From Cordilura impudica (taxonomy: Eukaryota > Arthropoda > Insecta > Diptera > Scathophagidae), in the NCBI GenBank assembly GCA_963682025.1, contig OY821519.1:111837764-111901763 (forward strand): DNA of 64,000 nt, read 5' to 3'. The notes beneath the pieces are model-generated. The model was not told where the DNA came from. It ran no database searches and saw nothing but the letters and a program-made list of their open reading frames with translations. Shown piece by piece: positions 13,301-21,339 of this stretch; position 1 is the first letter of the stretch; every line of letters begins with the position of its first letter. The translations under genes were made by a program, and so were the position numbers.

Positions 13301-15270
13301 CTAATTTGGTGAATTTATTTGACATGGGATTTTTCGAATACTCTGACGTATGTTTACCAGTTTCATCCAACTTACGTTTTTTTAACGGTTGTCCTCCAGC
13401 CAATGAACCACTCACATTATCATGCCGCTTTTGCCCAGGTTGCTGTGGTTGTAACGGCGGCAATGAATTCGAGTCTGTTGTAGTTGAAGCTGCCGAAGAT
13501 GTACCCTTTGTACATGGTTGTTCCGAATTTGGAGGTACCTTAGTCACAGTTATGGCTGAATTCTTGGCCAGTGGTAGATTTGCCACACCTGTGTTTCAAA
13601 AAAAAAAAAAGAAATAGCAACAAAATATTTAGTTAACGATATTGTTCGAATGTTTAAGCATACCTTTTGGTAAGGTCTTGCCATTTGATTTAGATTGATT
13701 ACTTTCGTCGCCACTTTCATCGCTACTAATGTCAATAGCTTCGCCTGACGGCTGCTTGCCTGCGTTTGTCGTCGACGTTGCATTGGATTTCGATTTTGCA
13801 CCACTATATAAGCTATTCATCATGTTACTCATTAAATTGTTAGGTGTTTCCTAAAAACAATAGGTATTTTTTAAGTTTTAATTAAAGATTGAAAAAGGCG
13901 AATTGGTCAATTTAGAAAAAAATCTATTGAAATTAAACTATACTAGTATGAATTATGTTTTTATAGTATTATTTATTAAAACATAATATTTAATTTAATG
14001 TTAAAGTTATAGCGAAAATGGCATAAGATTTTGACACAATATTCCACATCCAGGTATCGACAAAGATACTGCTGGGTTGTTACTGAGAAACTAGACTCTA
14101 AAGATATCATTTCGTATTAATTTAATAAAGCAAGCCATAAATGTTTAAGTACTTTAATTTAGCAACGAAAATTCCGTTTAAAAGATTTTTCATTTTGAAT
14201 CGAAAATCACATTTAACCACCCTGTCCCCCAAAATATGCTCGAGTAAGAGAAAATAAAAATTTCAGTTTTGCTGACTTTACAAATTTTATAGAAAAACTA
14301 AGCCAATGAAACAAATTTTACATAATAATGAATTTGATCGAATGCATCAAAAAAAATATGAATATTTAATAAACTCACAATCCAATTAGAGTGCTTCTAA
14401 CCCATATAATAAAATCGATAAATCAACAAAAAAAAAATTTGATTTCGAAAACTATTTACTATATAAAATTGGAAAGACTATAAGCAAATTCCTAGATATA
14501 TTCGAAATTAGAAATAAATTCACCCCTGCATAGGTCCGCATATGGTAGAGATTACTCATCCCTTGTACGAACAAGGGGATAAGCTCTGTTGCAGCATAAG
14601 CTGTATGAAGTATGCTTTTTGGAATTATTCATTAATTTATTAGTATTATACTTTATATTTCCATATACATATATATATAATCCCAATTGGAAAGTATATA
14701 ACTTTCCATTATGTTAATTTTACATAAAACCATACTTACATCCATAACTTCTAAATCAGATGCGTCAGAGTCATCTGCACTTGAAGCTTGATCATTGAGA
14801 CCATAACTTTGAGAAACCACATGGTAAGCTAAAAATAACAACATAATTAATATGAAACAAAAAATTAATAAACACAAATATTACCTTGTTCCACTAATGC
14901 ACGAAATGGTGCTATTTTACGTCTTGAGTATTCCGGGTAACGATCTTGCAAATGTTTAGTCATTACTCCCACATCCAAATATGTTTTATCAACATTTTCT
15001 TCCAAATACTATTTTGCACCAAGAGTAAACGATAGTTACATGAAAAATAAGAAAAATTTATATATACATGAGATTATTATCAAACAAAACTTAACCTCGT
15101 TTTTTATTGTTGAGGTAGCGCGAAAGCTCCCTCCAACACCGGCGAGCTACAGCATTTTTTTTTTTTTCAATATCAAAAACACTGTCTCGTATGGAAATTT
15201 AATACCGCTTTACCTGTTTAACTCGATTAATTATAAGTGGATCGTATAGTACTGGTTTAGTTTTCTTCAT
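1241..15270 (-). CDS. smid: Nuclear VCP-like AAA ATPase (NVL / smallminded orthologue), complete ten-exon model
   Basis: Model: join of 15270-15214, 15008-14885, 14828-14740, 13850-13664, 13588-12918, 12844-12339, 12279-11391, 11321-10992, 10906-10682 and 1318-1241. All phases agree and give about 1051 residues, slightly long for the family. NVL proteins are nucleolar double-AAA ATPases that act in pre-60S ribosome maturation; the Drosophila gene smallminded is the best-known fly member. Order of domains: an N-terminal helical nucleolar domain (residues 1-90), a low-complexity region with KKRK at about 222-225, D1 with Walker A GPPGCGKT at 361-368 and Walker B LFIDEIDA at 417-424, an acidic linker, D2 with a second GPPGCGKT at 809-816 and FFDEFD near 866-871, and a short basic tail. 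All donors are GT and all acceptors AG; the exon 6 donor GTCAGT is non-consensus. The start is the first ATG before [11 protein letters not shown], which matches the short NVL N-terminus. Confidence 0.92.
1856..1953. repeat. Near-perfect 42-bp inverted repeat (hairpin, MITE-like)
   Basis: Arms 1856-1897 and 1912-1953 are reverse complements with one mismatch, separated by 14 bases. The left arm begins CCGTATTCATAATC and ends in a run of T. It lies in smid intron 9. It could be a snapback MITE or the fused ends of a deleted TIR element. Confidence 0.85.
2090..2306. repeat. T-rich heptamer array (first block)
   Basis: Irregular tandem ATTTTTC / ATTTTTT heptamers. Open frames here are Phe-rich artefacts of the repeat. 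Confidence 0.85.
2943..3461. repeat. T-rich heptamer array (second block)
   Basis: The same ATTTTT(C/T) heptamer is repeated for about 520 bp. An internal segment with a longer T-run (about 3056-3130) recurs at about 3280-3350, so there is also a higher-order duplication. In smid transcript sense the array is A-rich. Confidence 0.85.
3560..3860. repeat. Dispersed-repeat fragment with CTGT microsatellite
   Basis: Contains (CTGT)n at about 3713-3736 followed by TGATCTGAAACTTGGCACATAG, a type of phrase common in fly non-coding transposon remnants. No coding sequence is seen. Family not assigned. Confidence 0.4.
4343..5345 (+). pseudogene. Tigger/pogo-type (CENP-B-like, DDE_1) transposase, decayed
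   Basis: Broken frames follow the order of a Tigger transposase: [94 protein letters not shown], then a helical C-terminus with [20 protein letters not shown] and [14 protein letters not shown]. The Asp of LFLDN and the PLDEGVIK block are family catalytic-region hallmarks. Frameshifts are needed near 4560, 4830 and 5000, and the N-terminal CENP-B DNA-binding part is not evident. It lies in smid intron 9, opposite in strand to the gene. Confidence 0.75.
5346..6397. other. AT-rich intronic sequence
   Basis: No gene is recognised. A 9-bp inverted pair CGGACACCT (near 5501) and AGGTGTCCG (near 5541) may be the worn end of the preceding Tigger-type element. Confidence 0.3.
6398..6530 (+). repeat. 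Dispersed repeat B, end fragment
   Basis: Begins AAATAAGAGTGTTAAATTCGGC, then ATACCCTCCACCTGC. The reverse complement of the same motif occurs at about 49270-49332, and a weaker plus-strand copy near 37500-37560. The terminal AACAAGTAAGA-like start is shared with repeat A (see 46710). Confidence 0.6.
6855..7476 (-). CDS. LINE ORF2, C-terminal continuation after a frameshift
   Basis: Reading continues in another frame from about 7476 as [20 protein letters not shown], then [27 protein letters not shown] and a conserved end [13 protein letters not shown] before a TAA at 6855. The YLGF-x-D phrase and the LQ-QNKA-R helix are the usual post-RT thumb and C-terminal region of LINE ORF2. It is the missing tail of the preceding entry. 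Confidence 0.75.
7457..9649 (-). CDS. LINE ORF2, endonuclease and reverse transcriptase
   Basis: The frame is open from about 9649 to 7457. The ATG at 9358 is internal: upstream codons in the same frame already encode endonuclease motifs ([18 protein letters not shown] with the catalytic Glu). Downstream come [18 protein letters not shown] (His of the endonuclease) and then reverse transcriptase motifs: [39 protein letters not shown] and [12 protein letters not shown], the Tyr-Ala-Asp-Asp active site at about 7672-7686. It ends EIKLNTSVL at a stop produced by the frameshift. The domain layout is that of the Jockey/CR1 group; the clade is not certain. Confidence 0.85.
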   Translation of the reverse strand, partial: QPQQIYGIYTNICGLVNNYNQLEIIADEQNPDFIVLTETHLTGDIEEKEIQLRDYDQYITVSNSNRTGEVIIYFKKQCNVITIGKKYSDYNYWIGTYMATIKNKQFVIIAVYSSPSSSEVEFCQVFEKLMEEIYEAQCDIIIAGDFNIDWCKEDTYKKRLECVFNDNGLKQLVNDYTRITESTKTIIDYIITNSENVTVVNNISNKIADHEAIDIKIKIVTENQDEMSKKEIEIFKYNKTRFNQEIRAILRSNDNDDLNNKVNNFDSAIENTIKKYTIKKVINTKSKVNKWFNRELKMLKKDKVLKYQIAKTENTDIAWSSYKIASNTYKTKIDTEKNNYVNKKINNAKDQKQMWREIKDLVLKKNKAVIKNVIFSDIEYKDNYQIATQFNNYFVNSIKSINNTIENVQYINNIPVIINRFRFRAITIQEIQNICKNMKNKPDFNVTIKLIMDNWNIIGKSVRDIINKSLETGVFPDSWKYSMVTPIEKIPKTNKCDEFRPINTLKTCEKIIEKIVKEQLETYMEQHNLFSKYQSGFRKKFSCETTVNYVINRWKYINRKKKIMAIFLDFKRAFETIDRDILIQKLHMYGIREIELNWFKSYLTNRKQTTKVNGTKSNEVNNEFGVPQGSILGALLFIIYINNMPNILKKCEIILYADDTLIYAEGDTDEQCRTILMHDLNTINNWLKMNRLKLNENKTKLLEININSESIITINNEEIEKEIKLNTSVL
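9650..10247. other. AT-rich part of smid intron 9
   Basis: No gene, repeat or RNA is recognised here beyond homopolymer runs. Confidence 0.3.
10248..10430 (-). pseudogene. Degenerate duplicate of smid exon 9 end and its downstream intron
   Basis: On the minus strand 10425-10320 reads [20 protein letters not shown], a decayed copy of exon 9's [20 protein letters not shown]. The adjoining intron sequence is duplicated too: 10248-10318 aligns by eye with 10542-10612 (shared AAAAAATGTTTG-CTGAAACA and AAGAAA-ACAAAAAC-GATT phrases). The unit is therefore a direct tandem duplication of about 200-300 bp covering the exon end and the start of intron 9. The relic ends without a GT donor at the homologous place, so it is probably not spliced. 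Confidence 0.75.
10682..11321 (-). CDS. smid: smid exons 8-9: core and C-terminal part of AAA domain D2
   Basis: Exon 8 (11321-10992) begins [10 protein letters not shown] and carries Walker [16 protein letters not shown], sensor 1 [14 protein letters not shown] and arginine finger RPGRLD. Exon 9 (10906-10682) has the small subdomain [16 protein letters not shown] and ends MLRPSVSAQ at a GTATG donor in phase 0. The domain is not complete at this donor: NVL proteins continue with a short charged helix, which is supplied by the distant exon 10. Confidence 0.9.
11391..12279 (-). CDS. smid: smid exon 7: acidic repeat linker and start of AAA domain D2
   Basis: The first half is a charged linker between the two AAA modules, rich in Glu, Asp, Lys and Thr. 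It holds a near-exact tandem of a 14-residue unit ([13 protein letters not shown], twice). The second half contains [10 protein letters not shown], the conserved D2 lead-in [19 protein letters not shown], Walker [20 protein letters not shown] and GPELMNM, ending at a GTAAG donor. The repeat explains a long open frame on the opposite strand (11347-12243), which is not a gene. Confidence 0.9.
12339..13588 (-). CDS. smid: smid exons 5-6: nuclear localisation region and AAA domain D1
   Basis: Exon 5 (13588-12918) starts with a Ser/Pro/Gln-rich segment including PLKKRKLDE, a plausible monopartite nuclear signal, then a Gln-rich patch ([12 protein letters not shown]). It enters the D1 AAA module at [14 protein letters not shown] and reaches Walker A GPPGCGKT. 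Exon 6 (12844-12339) supplies Walker B LFIDEIDA, sensor-1 region VIGATTRPD, arginine finger RRVGRFD and the small helical subdomain [11 protein letters not shown]. The junction AIAG/QLNL is exact. The exon 6 donor is AGGAA/GTCAGT; using it gives an in-frame Lys codon with exon 7, whereas reading on leads to a stop about 30 codons later. Confidence 0.9.
13664..15270 (-). CDS. smid: smid exons 1-4: N-terminal nucleolar domain and acidic/Ser-rich spacer
   Basis: Exon 1 (15270-15214) encodes 19 residues beginning [11 protein letters not shown]. Exon 2 (15008-14885) continues [15 protein letters not shown] and ends [15 protein letters not shown], matching the compact N-terminal domain of NVL that in mammals binds nucleolar partners. 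Exon 3 (14828-14740) carries [14 protein letters not shown] and exon 4 (13850-13664) a Ser/Asp stretch ([10 protein letters not shown]), which look like casein-kinase-2-type acidic patches. Phases are 0, 1, 0 and 1 at successive junctions. Intron 3 (13851-14739) is AT-rich and holds nothing I recognise. Intron 1 (15014-15213 in part) contains a T-run. Confidence 0.85.
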
Positions 15271-15381
15271 TTTTACAAAACTTTCTAAACTATTGAATAA
15301 TTAGCAGCAGAATATTTCCACAAACAAAAAGAACTATTCTAGCTTAAGAAATGCTTCAACACAAACGCGTCTATTCTATTT
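15271..15381 (-). promoter_or_regulatory. Upstream region of smid
   Basis: Only about 110 bp separate the smid ATG (15270) from the end of the repeat nest at 15382. The untranslated leader and core promoter must therefore lie here or within transposon sequence. No TATA box is evident. Confidence 0.4.
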
Positions 15382-16060
15382 CAGTGATGCCAGGAGATTT
15401 TTTCAGAAACCCCTACGCTTATGAAAAAATCCCTTTTTTCCCTACACCCACTTTTTTTCTCCCAAAATTTTCCCTACACTATTTTTTTCATTTTTTAAAA
15501 TATTAAATTTTATTTTTTTAACTAGCTGTATTTACCCGGTCTTGCCCGGAACAAAAAGGCCTTTGACTTGAAAAATGGTTCACTATGATTACCAGGCGCT
15601 GAGTACTTAGTCCCCAATTAAAAAATTCCCCAATAAAATGAACTTTCTCCCCAAAAATTTGTATGGGCAGTAAATAAATTTTTTATTTCAATTAAAAATT
15701 TTTGATTTTTTAATTTAGAAGTTTTTTATAAGATGCTGCAGCAAAAATGCTTCAAAAATAAGCGGCGAAACCGCTTTAAGTTTTTTTTTCAGTTTATTTA
15801 TAAACATCAAATATAACGGAATGGTTCGCAAATTAAAGGAATCGGAACTTTTAAAAATTGAATTACTTCATTCAATAAGTGATCATCATTGAGCAGAGAC
15901 ATCAAATTCAAGTTTCAGAAATGAAAGACTAATGCGACGTTTAATATTGTGTCGCAAGGTTTCTTTTTAAGCAACTGCTTATAGTATATGTGTGGCCTCT
16001 TTTGATCAACAGGTAATTATTTCACATACGTAGATAAAATTTATCATACGACATTTCACT

Positions 16061-16900
16061 AAGCTGTGTTCCGCGAGCGAGTCGCGTCCGCTTCCGCGCG
16101 TTTGGCAGCCACACCCGTGCTGCCGCGAAGTTGTTGTCAACTTATTTTAATCGCCAAAATATATTATTCAGATCATTGCAATATTTTAGCTGAGCTGTGT
16201 TCCGCGAGCGCGTCGCGTCCGCATCCGTCGCGTCCGCGTCCGCGCGCCTCGCGCCGCTTCCTCGCAGCTACTACCCGTGCTGCCGCTTAGTTCTCGTTAA
16301 CTTATTTTAAGTCCTAAAACATATTTTTTAAAGCATTGCGATATTTTAGCTGAGCTGCGTTCCGAGAGCGCGTCGCGTCCGAGTCCGCGGTCGCGCGCCG
16401 CGTCCGCGCGCCTCGCGCCGCTTCCTCGCAGCTACTACCCATGCTTCCGCTTAGTTCTCGTTAACTTATTTTGATTCCTAAAACATATTTTTTAGAGCAT
16501 TGCGATATTTTAGCTGAGCTGTGTTCCGAGAGCGCGTCGCGTTCGCATCCGTCGCGTCCGAGTCCGCGCGCCTCGCGCCGCTTCCTCGCAGCTACTACCC
16601 GTGCTGCCGCTTAGTTCTCGTTAACTTATTTTAATTCCTAAAACATATTTTTTAGAGCATTGCGATATTTTAGCTGAGCTGTGTTCCAAGAGCGCGTCGC
16701 GTCCGCATCCGTCGCGAGCGAGTCCGCGGTCGCGCACCGCGCGCCGTTTCCGCGCGTTTGGCAACCACACCTGTGCTGCCGCGCAGCTGCTGCCAACTTA
16801 TTTTAATTGTCAAAATATATTTTTCAGATCATTCCGATATTCTACCTAAGCTGTATTCCCCGTGCACATAGCTTCCGCGCAACGAAATGATGCTATTGAA
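16061..16900. repeat. GC-rich minisatellite, about 160-bp period
   Basis: Five units and a partial sixth start at about 16061, 16192, 16352, 16515, 16676 and 16848, each at (A/G)AGCTGTGTTCC. Each has a GC core built from GCGTCCGC / GCGCGTCG phrases followed by an AT half (GTTAACTTATTTTAATTCC to CATTGCGATATTTTAGCTGA). The CpG-dense core contrasts sharply with the AT-rich surroundings. A 74-codon open frame at 16066-16290 is a by-product of the repeat. Confidence 0.85.
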
Positions 16901-17219
16901 AAGAATACTCATTTTAAATGCATTTATTGTAGGACATATATTGAGAGCAGTATGCAAACGTTTACTAAAATAAATATTTAACAAAATTCATTAAATAAAA
17001 ATATGTAAAAATTTAAGAATGAATTTGGGGATAAGTTCATTTTTTCTTTCGATTAAAAAAAAAATGGGGAATTTGTTCATTTCTTTTGGGTGCCTTTTTT
17101 TAAGTTTGGGGAATTTGTTCACCGTGTAGTTATTTCCGTGTAAACCAAATTTCAGAGAAATCCGTTGAAAAGTACAAATTTGTATAGGGAAGAAAAACAC
17201 CACACAAAAAAATGTGAAT

Positions 17220-18355
17220 TTTATATGAAAATTGGGCTTAAAAGTAAGCGTGGTCGGTAAAATTCATATGGCGGCCTTCCCTGGAATATGTACTAAATTT
17301 CGAAGAAAGCCATTGAAAAATAAAAGTTTGTATAGCAACCAAATAAAGAAACAAATAAAAGGAAAAAAATAAGTTTTATATACATAGAAGTTGGCGCAAA
17401 GTAGGCGTGGCCTGTAAGAAGCGTATGGTGACCTTCCCTGTAGTATAGAGATCGTGTGACCAAATTTTAGACATCCCTCGAAAAATAAAAATTTCTATAG
17501 TGAACAAATATACCAAAAAACAGAAAATTAATTTTATATAAAAAGTGGGCGTAGAAGTAGGCGTGGCCGGCAAGAATCATATGGCTATCTCTCTGGAGTA
17601 CAGAGATCGTGTGTGGAAAATTTCAGAGAAATCGGTTGAAAAATAAAAATTTGTATAGCGAACAAATATACCAGAAAACAAAATGAATTGTGTACAAAAA
17701 GTGGGCGTTAAAGTAGGCGTGGCCGGTACGGAGCATATGGCGACCTTTCCTGGAGTACAGAGATCGTGTGTACCAAATTTCAGAGAATTCCGTTGAAAAA
17801 TAAAAATTTGTGTAGCGAACAAATATACCAAAAAACAGAAAACGAATTGTATACAAAAAGTGGGCGCAGAAGTAGGCGTGGCCGGTAAGAATCATATGGC
17901 GACAATTCCTGGAGTATGGAGATCGTGTGTAGCAAAATTCAGAGAAATCCGTTGAAAAATAATAATTTGTATAGCGAACAAATATACCAAAAAACAGAAA
18001 ATGAGTTGTATATAGAAAGTGGGCGTAAAAGTAGGCGTGGTCGATAAAAAGTATATGGTGACCTTAGCTGGAGTACAGTGATTGTGTGTACCGAATTTCA
18101 GAGAAATCTGTTAACAAACAAAAATTTGTATAGTGAACAAATATGAATAAAACAGAAAATGAATTTTACATAAAAAGTGGGCGTAAAAGTAGGCGTGGCC
18201 GGTAAAAAGTATATGGCGACCTTTCCTGGGGTATAGAGATCGTGTGTACAAAATTTCAGGAAAATCCGTTGAAAAATAAAAATTTGTATAGCGGTCAAAC
18301 AAACAAACAAACAAACAAACAAACAAACAGAAAATGAATTTTATATATATAGATT
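17220..18355. repeat. 157-bp tandem array
   Basis: Seven units are recognised by GTGGGCGTAAAAGTAGGCGT and its variants at about 17233, 17390, 17546, 17701, 17861, 18019 and 18177. Each unit also contains AGAGATCGTGTGTACCAAAT and CCGTTGAAAAATAAAAAT. The array ends in (CAAA)n at about 18296-18330. Minus-strand open frames here are repeat artefacts. Confidence 0.85.
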
Positions 18356-18465
18356 TATACATTTTCAATTTCAATAATGCAAAAATAACAATAAAACGTA
18401 GAATAATAACATAAAAAGTAAGATAAGAATATCATAAGAATTACATAAGAATAATACATTTTTTT

Positions 18466-19140
18466 TTTTTCAAATATATATTCTTCCTTTATTTACAAAT
18501 TTTAACAAATTTGATATTTACATATGATATTGCAACATATAGATATTGCAACAAATAATATATAGGATCTAAAGACATTAAATAGTTTTTATTTTATTTT
18601 TTAATGATTTTTAAAGGAAAATGGGAGGAAAAAAACCTTTATATGATTTAATAAATTCAAATACTATTTGAAAATATTTATGTGCTTATAGGAGGTTTAT
18701 TAGAAATAATAGACCTCTATAAGCATATAATTTTCAATTTGGTGATTTTTTTTTAATTTTACGTTATTTCTCTACATTCTCTTATCAGTGGGTAAGATGA
18801 ATTTTCAATTGTGGCAAAGTAATTGTTATTTATCCTTGTTATGAAATCGATCATTTTTTCATACTTTGTTTCTTCATGAAGAAGATTTGTACAATACCTC
18901 CAGGGCTTTTTATTTATCATTTTAAGATATTTGTTTTGTATAATTTGTAAGCGTTTTAGGTGGCAGTTGGCAGCGTCACTCCAAATAGGACACGCGTATG
19001 TTAATATTGGCCTTATAACAGTTTTGAAGAGTCGATTTTTGTTTTTGGGGTTTAGAAATGACCTTCTATTAGGGAAAGATTTCTTACATTTGTCGAATTG
19101 TAGGGATTTTTTGCAAATTTTTTTTTTTTTTTGTGACAAC
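18466..19140 (-). mobile_element. 5'-truncated LINE (same family as 63050-64000)
   Basis: The 3' tail (poly-T on plus at about 18460-18470) and AATATATAGGATCTAAAGAC match the element at 63050. The coding remnant reads RRSFLNPKNKNRLFKTVIRP, TYACPIWSDAANCHLKRLQ and RINNNYFATIENSSYPLIRE, the C-terminal end of ORF2. Upstream of about 19080 the sequence departs from the family. Confidence 0.85.
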
Positions 19141-19220
19141 TTAATATTATATATTTTTAAATTTTAATCTTTAAAATTAAAAATATACCTTTTTTAAGTC
19201 TGGCCATAACTCTTTAATAT

Positions 19221-20660
19221 CCCTACAAGAAATGAATGACTGAAACTAACACATAAACAATTTTTGTACTAACACATTTGCAGTTTTTTTCTATTTAAAA
19301 ACATATGACTGTCATTGTTGCTGTTGTTAAGGTTTAGGAAAGGTAAGTAATTAATTAAATTAAAATTAAATTAAAAAGTTCAAGTTAATTTTTGTTGTTT
19401 CTTTAGGATTCTTCAAAATATGTCAGTGGATTCGTTAGTGCAATTCTCAATTGTGGTGGCACGTCCCTCCATTATACCCTTCCACAATATATTTTTTGCT
19501 CGCTTTTGGCCTATTCCTGTTGGATCGTTAACTTAAGATATTGCTGTAGAATCTTCACAAACTTTCAATCTAGAACTTTTATACCTCTTAGGAATCGCAT
19601 AAATATATTGTTAATAGATGCGCAATCACCAAATGAACTTATTAAGGTAATGTACTGACATTTTATTAAAACTTCTAGCTAGAAACAAAGTAAATCTTCC
19701 TTGCAGAATTTTACATTAATCCTTATATCTCTTTCAGTCTGTTGCCATAACATGGATATGTTTTTTTTAATATTTGGCTCGAATGTTTTAATTTATGCCA
19801 TTCTGGAATATAGTGTGGAATATAATGTTGATAATATGAATATTAAGGAATGTGCAGTATCCGTAAATTCGTCCATAATGAAATTAGGTTTCAAAAGAAA
19901 GATCTAAAAATATTGAACAAATTGATTTATGGAGGTATTATCACAATATCTCACACACCGTTCTGTACAAACAATTTTCCAAATGGAGTGTATCAGTTTT
20001 GGCCGAAATTGTTAATTCACAACACACAAAAGGTGAGCTTTAATATAAATTGTTGATATATATGTGTTATAATATATTGTTTTCTTTAAGAACCTACTGA
20101 TTGCACTAAGGCCCATTACCGGAAATTTCTATTGAGTTTAGTCAATTTATTCAGTGCTAAGTTACGAACCGCTTTGAGGGATGGTTCGAGTGAAAAGTCA
20201 GCAAACATTGTCTCAAAGTTATCGACACGTTTCGGAATTGGTGATATTGTTGTGTTTTTAATATATTAATGTTTATTTCTATTTTTGAATTTTTGATTTT
20301 TAATACAATAAATAAATATAAATAAAAAATAATAAGTCGTGTTTCATTATAATCAAGCGTGACCGGTCAATGATGATGTATATAGCCATCAAGTATGACC
20401 GGTCAGCGATGATGGATATATCTATCATCGTTGACTACTAAACAGCGGTAGAGTGAGCAGTTCAGATATATATTATATGGTTTACATACTTTCATATGTT
20501 AGAGTAAGATGCAAAATCACATGTACACAAAAGTTTCGGTCAGTTTTGGCATATTTGCCTTAATAAAATGATAGAAACTTTGTTCTACGCGATGACCGAC
20601 ACTTCAGTCAGTAGTGCCGGTCATATCACCGGTCAAATGACCGTCACTGTTCTTGTAGGG
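19221..20660 (+). mobile_element. TIR element with exon-like coding segments of unknown identity
   Basis: CCCTACAAGAA at 19221 is inverted at 20650-20660, giving 1440 bp. Inside, a 79-codon open stretch (19410-19646; DSSKYVSGFVSAILNCGG to AQSPNELIK) is flanked by TTTCTTTAG and a GTAATG donor. A second segment after CTTCCTTGCAG reads NFTLILISLSVCCHNM; a third ends FWPKLLIHNTQK at a GTGAGC donor; a fourth after TTTCTTTAAG reads HYRKFLLSLVNLFSAKL. The pieces are hydrophobic in places and have frame breaks. I do not recognise the protein. TGACCGGTCA-type motifs cluster at 20360-20645. Confidence 0.45.
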
Positions 20661-20830
20661 ATGAAGGAAGTAAATATGTGGCTTCTTTAATAATACTTGT
20701 TTTGTGCATCTTTTTTATACAAACGCACACCATCTTTGTAGGTCTCGTCGATTTTAGTAAGTTTGTAAATAAAAATAACATTAAAATAATTAAAATATTA
20801 TAAATTTAAACATAATTAATTTTAGAAACA

Positions 20831-21048
20831 TGTCCGATTCGTTTTTCGATGATGCTTAAAACACATCAAAGGAATACAGAAAACAAAGATTTTGCTCAAG
20901 TTGGTTGAGAGACGTGAAACTAATGGGATGGTTAGAACAGGTCAAAGATGGCGACTTTAATTGCAGATGCAAGGCTTGTGACAAAATATTAAATTGCGAT
21001 AAATCAGATCTAAGTAAACATGCTAATAACCACTGTCATAAAATCTTT
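20831..21048 (+). pseudogene. BED-like zinc finger fragment of a hAT-type protein
   Basis: Reading MSDSFFDDA, a stop, then FCSSWLRDVKLMGWLEQV and CRCKACDKILNCDKSDLSKH followed by ANNHCH. The WL-x-GWL, CKxC and LSKHAxxxxH pattern is the short BED-like finger found at the N-terminus of many hAT-derived proteins. A TAA interrupts it after nine residues, and it stops soon after the finger with no transposase core. Confidence 0.6.
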
Positions 21049-21061
21049 TAAAACCAAATAA

Positions 21062-21232
21062 AATATTTTCAGATAGTATTAGAATATATTAAATCATATA
21101 AAGTTTTTTCCTCCCATTTTCCTTTAAAAATCATTAAAAAATAAAATAAAAACTGTTTAATAAAATTAGATCCTGAATATCAAATTTGTTCAAATATGTA
21201 AATAAAGGAAGAATATATAATTGCAAAAAAAA
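21062..21232 (+). mobile_element. 3' end of a LINE, opposite orientation to the 18466 copy
   Basis: About 170 bp are the reverse complement of the 3' untranslated end seen at 18466 and 63050 (CTCCCATTTTCCTTTAAAAATC, GGAAGAATATATAATTG, then an A-run). Confidence 0.75.
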
Positions 21233-21339
21233 GAAAAATTTCCCTTTTTCCCTACATGTTAAATTTTTGAAAGAATCCCTACAAAATGGGAAAAATACCT
21301 ACACTTGGCATCACTGGCACAGCAGTAATCAGAAAGAAA

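Larger units (their letters stand above)
15522..18356. mobile_element. Possible non-autonomous element carrying two minisatellites
   Basis: It starts ACTAGCTGTATTTACCCGG and ends TTTTATATATATAGAT, a pair of ends I associate with a widespread insect non-coding repeat. Between them lie the GC-rich array and the 157-bp array. No protein is encoded. The boundaries are inferred from the end motifs only. Confidence 0.35.
15382..21316. mobile_element. Composite repeat nest bounded by hAT-like inverted ends
   Basis: CAGTGATGCCA at 15382-15392 is repeated in inverse orientation (TGGCATCACTG) at 21306-21316. Both ends carry CCCTACA phrases internally. A BED-type finger typical of hAT proteins lies inside at 20831. 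No matching 8-bp target duplication is seen (TTCTATTT against GCACAGCA), so the two ends may not belong to one insertion. The interior holds at least five other repeats listed separately. Confidence 0.45.

Noticed and set aside
13282..13617. 111-codon plus-strand open frame
   Set aside because: Antisense to smid exon 5.
16066..16290. Arg/Ala/Ser-rich open frame
   Set aside because: Lies in the GC-rich minisatellite and does not hold across repeat units.
17577..18374. Series of minus-strand frames with FIFQR/TNFYFST phrases
   Set aside because: They repeat with the 157-bp period and are artefacts of the tandem array.
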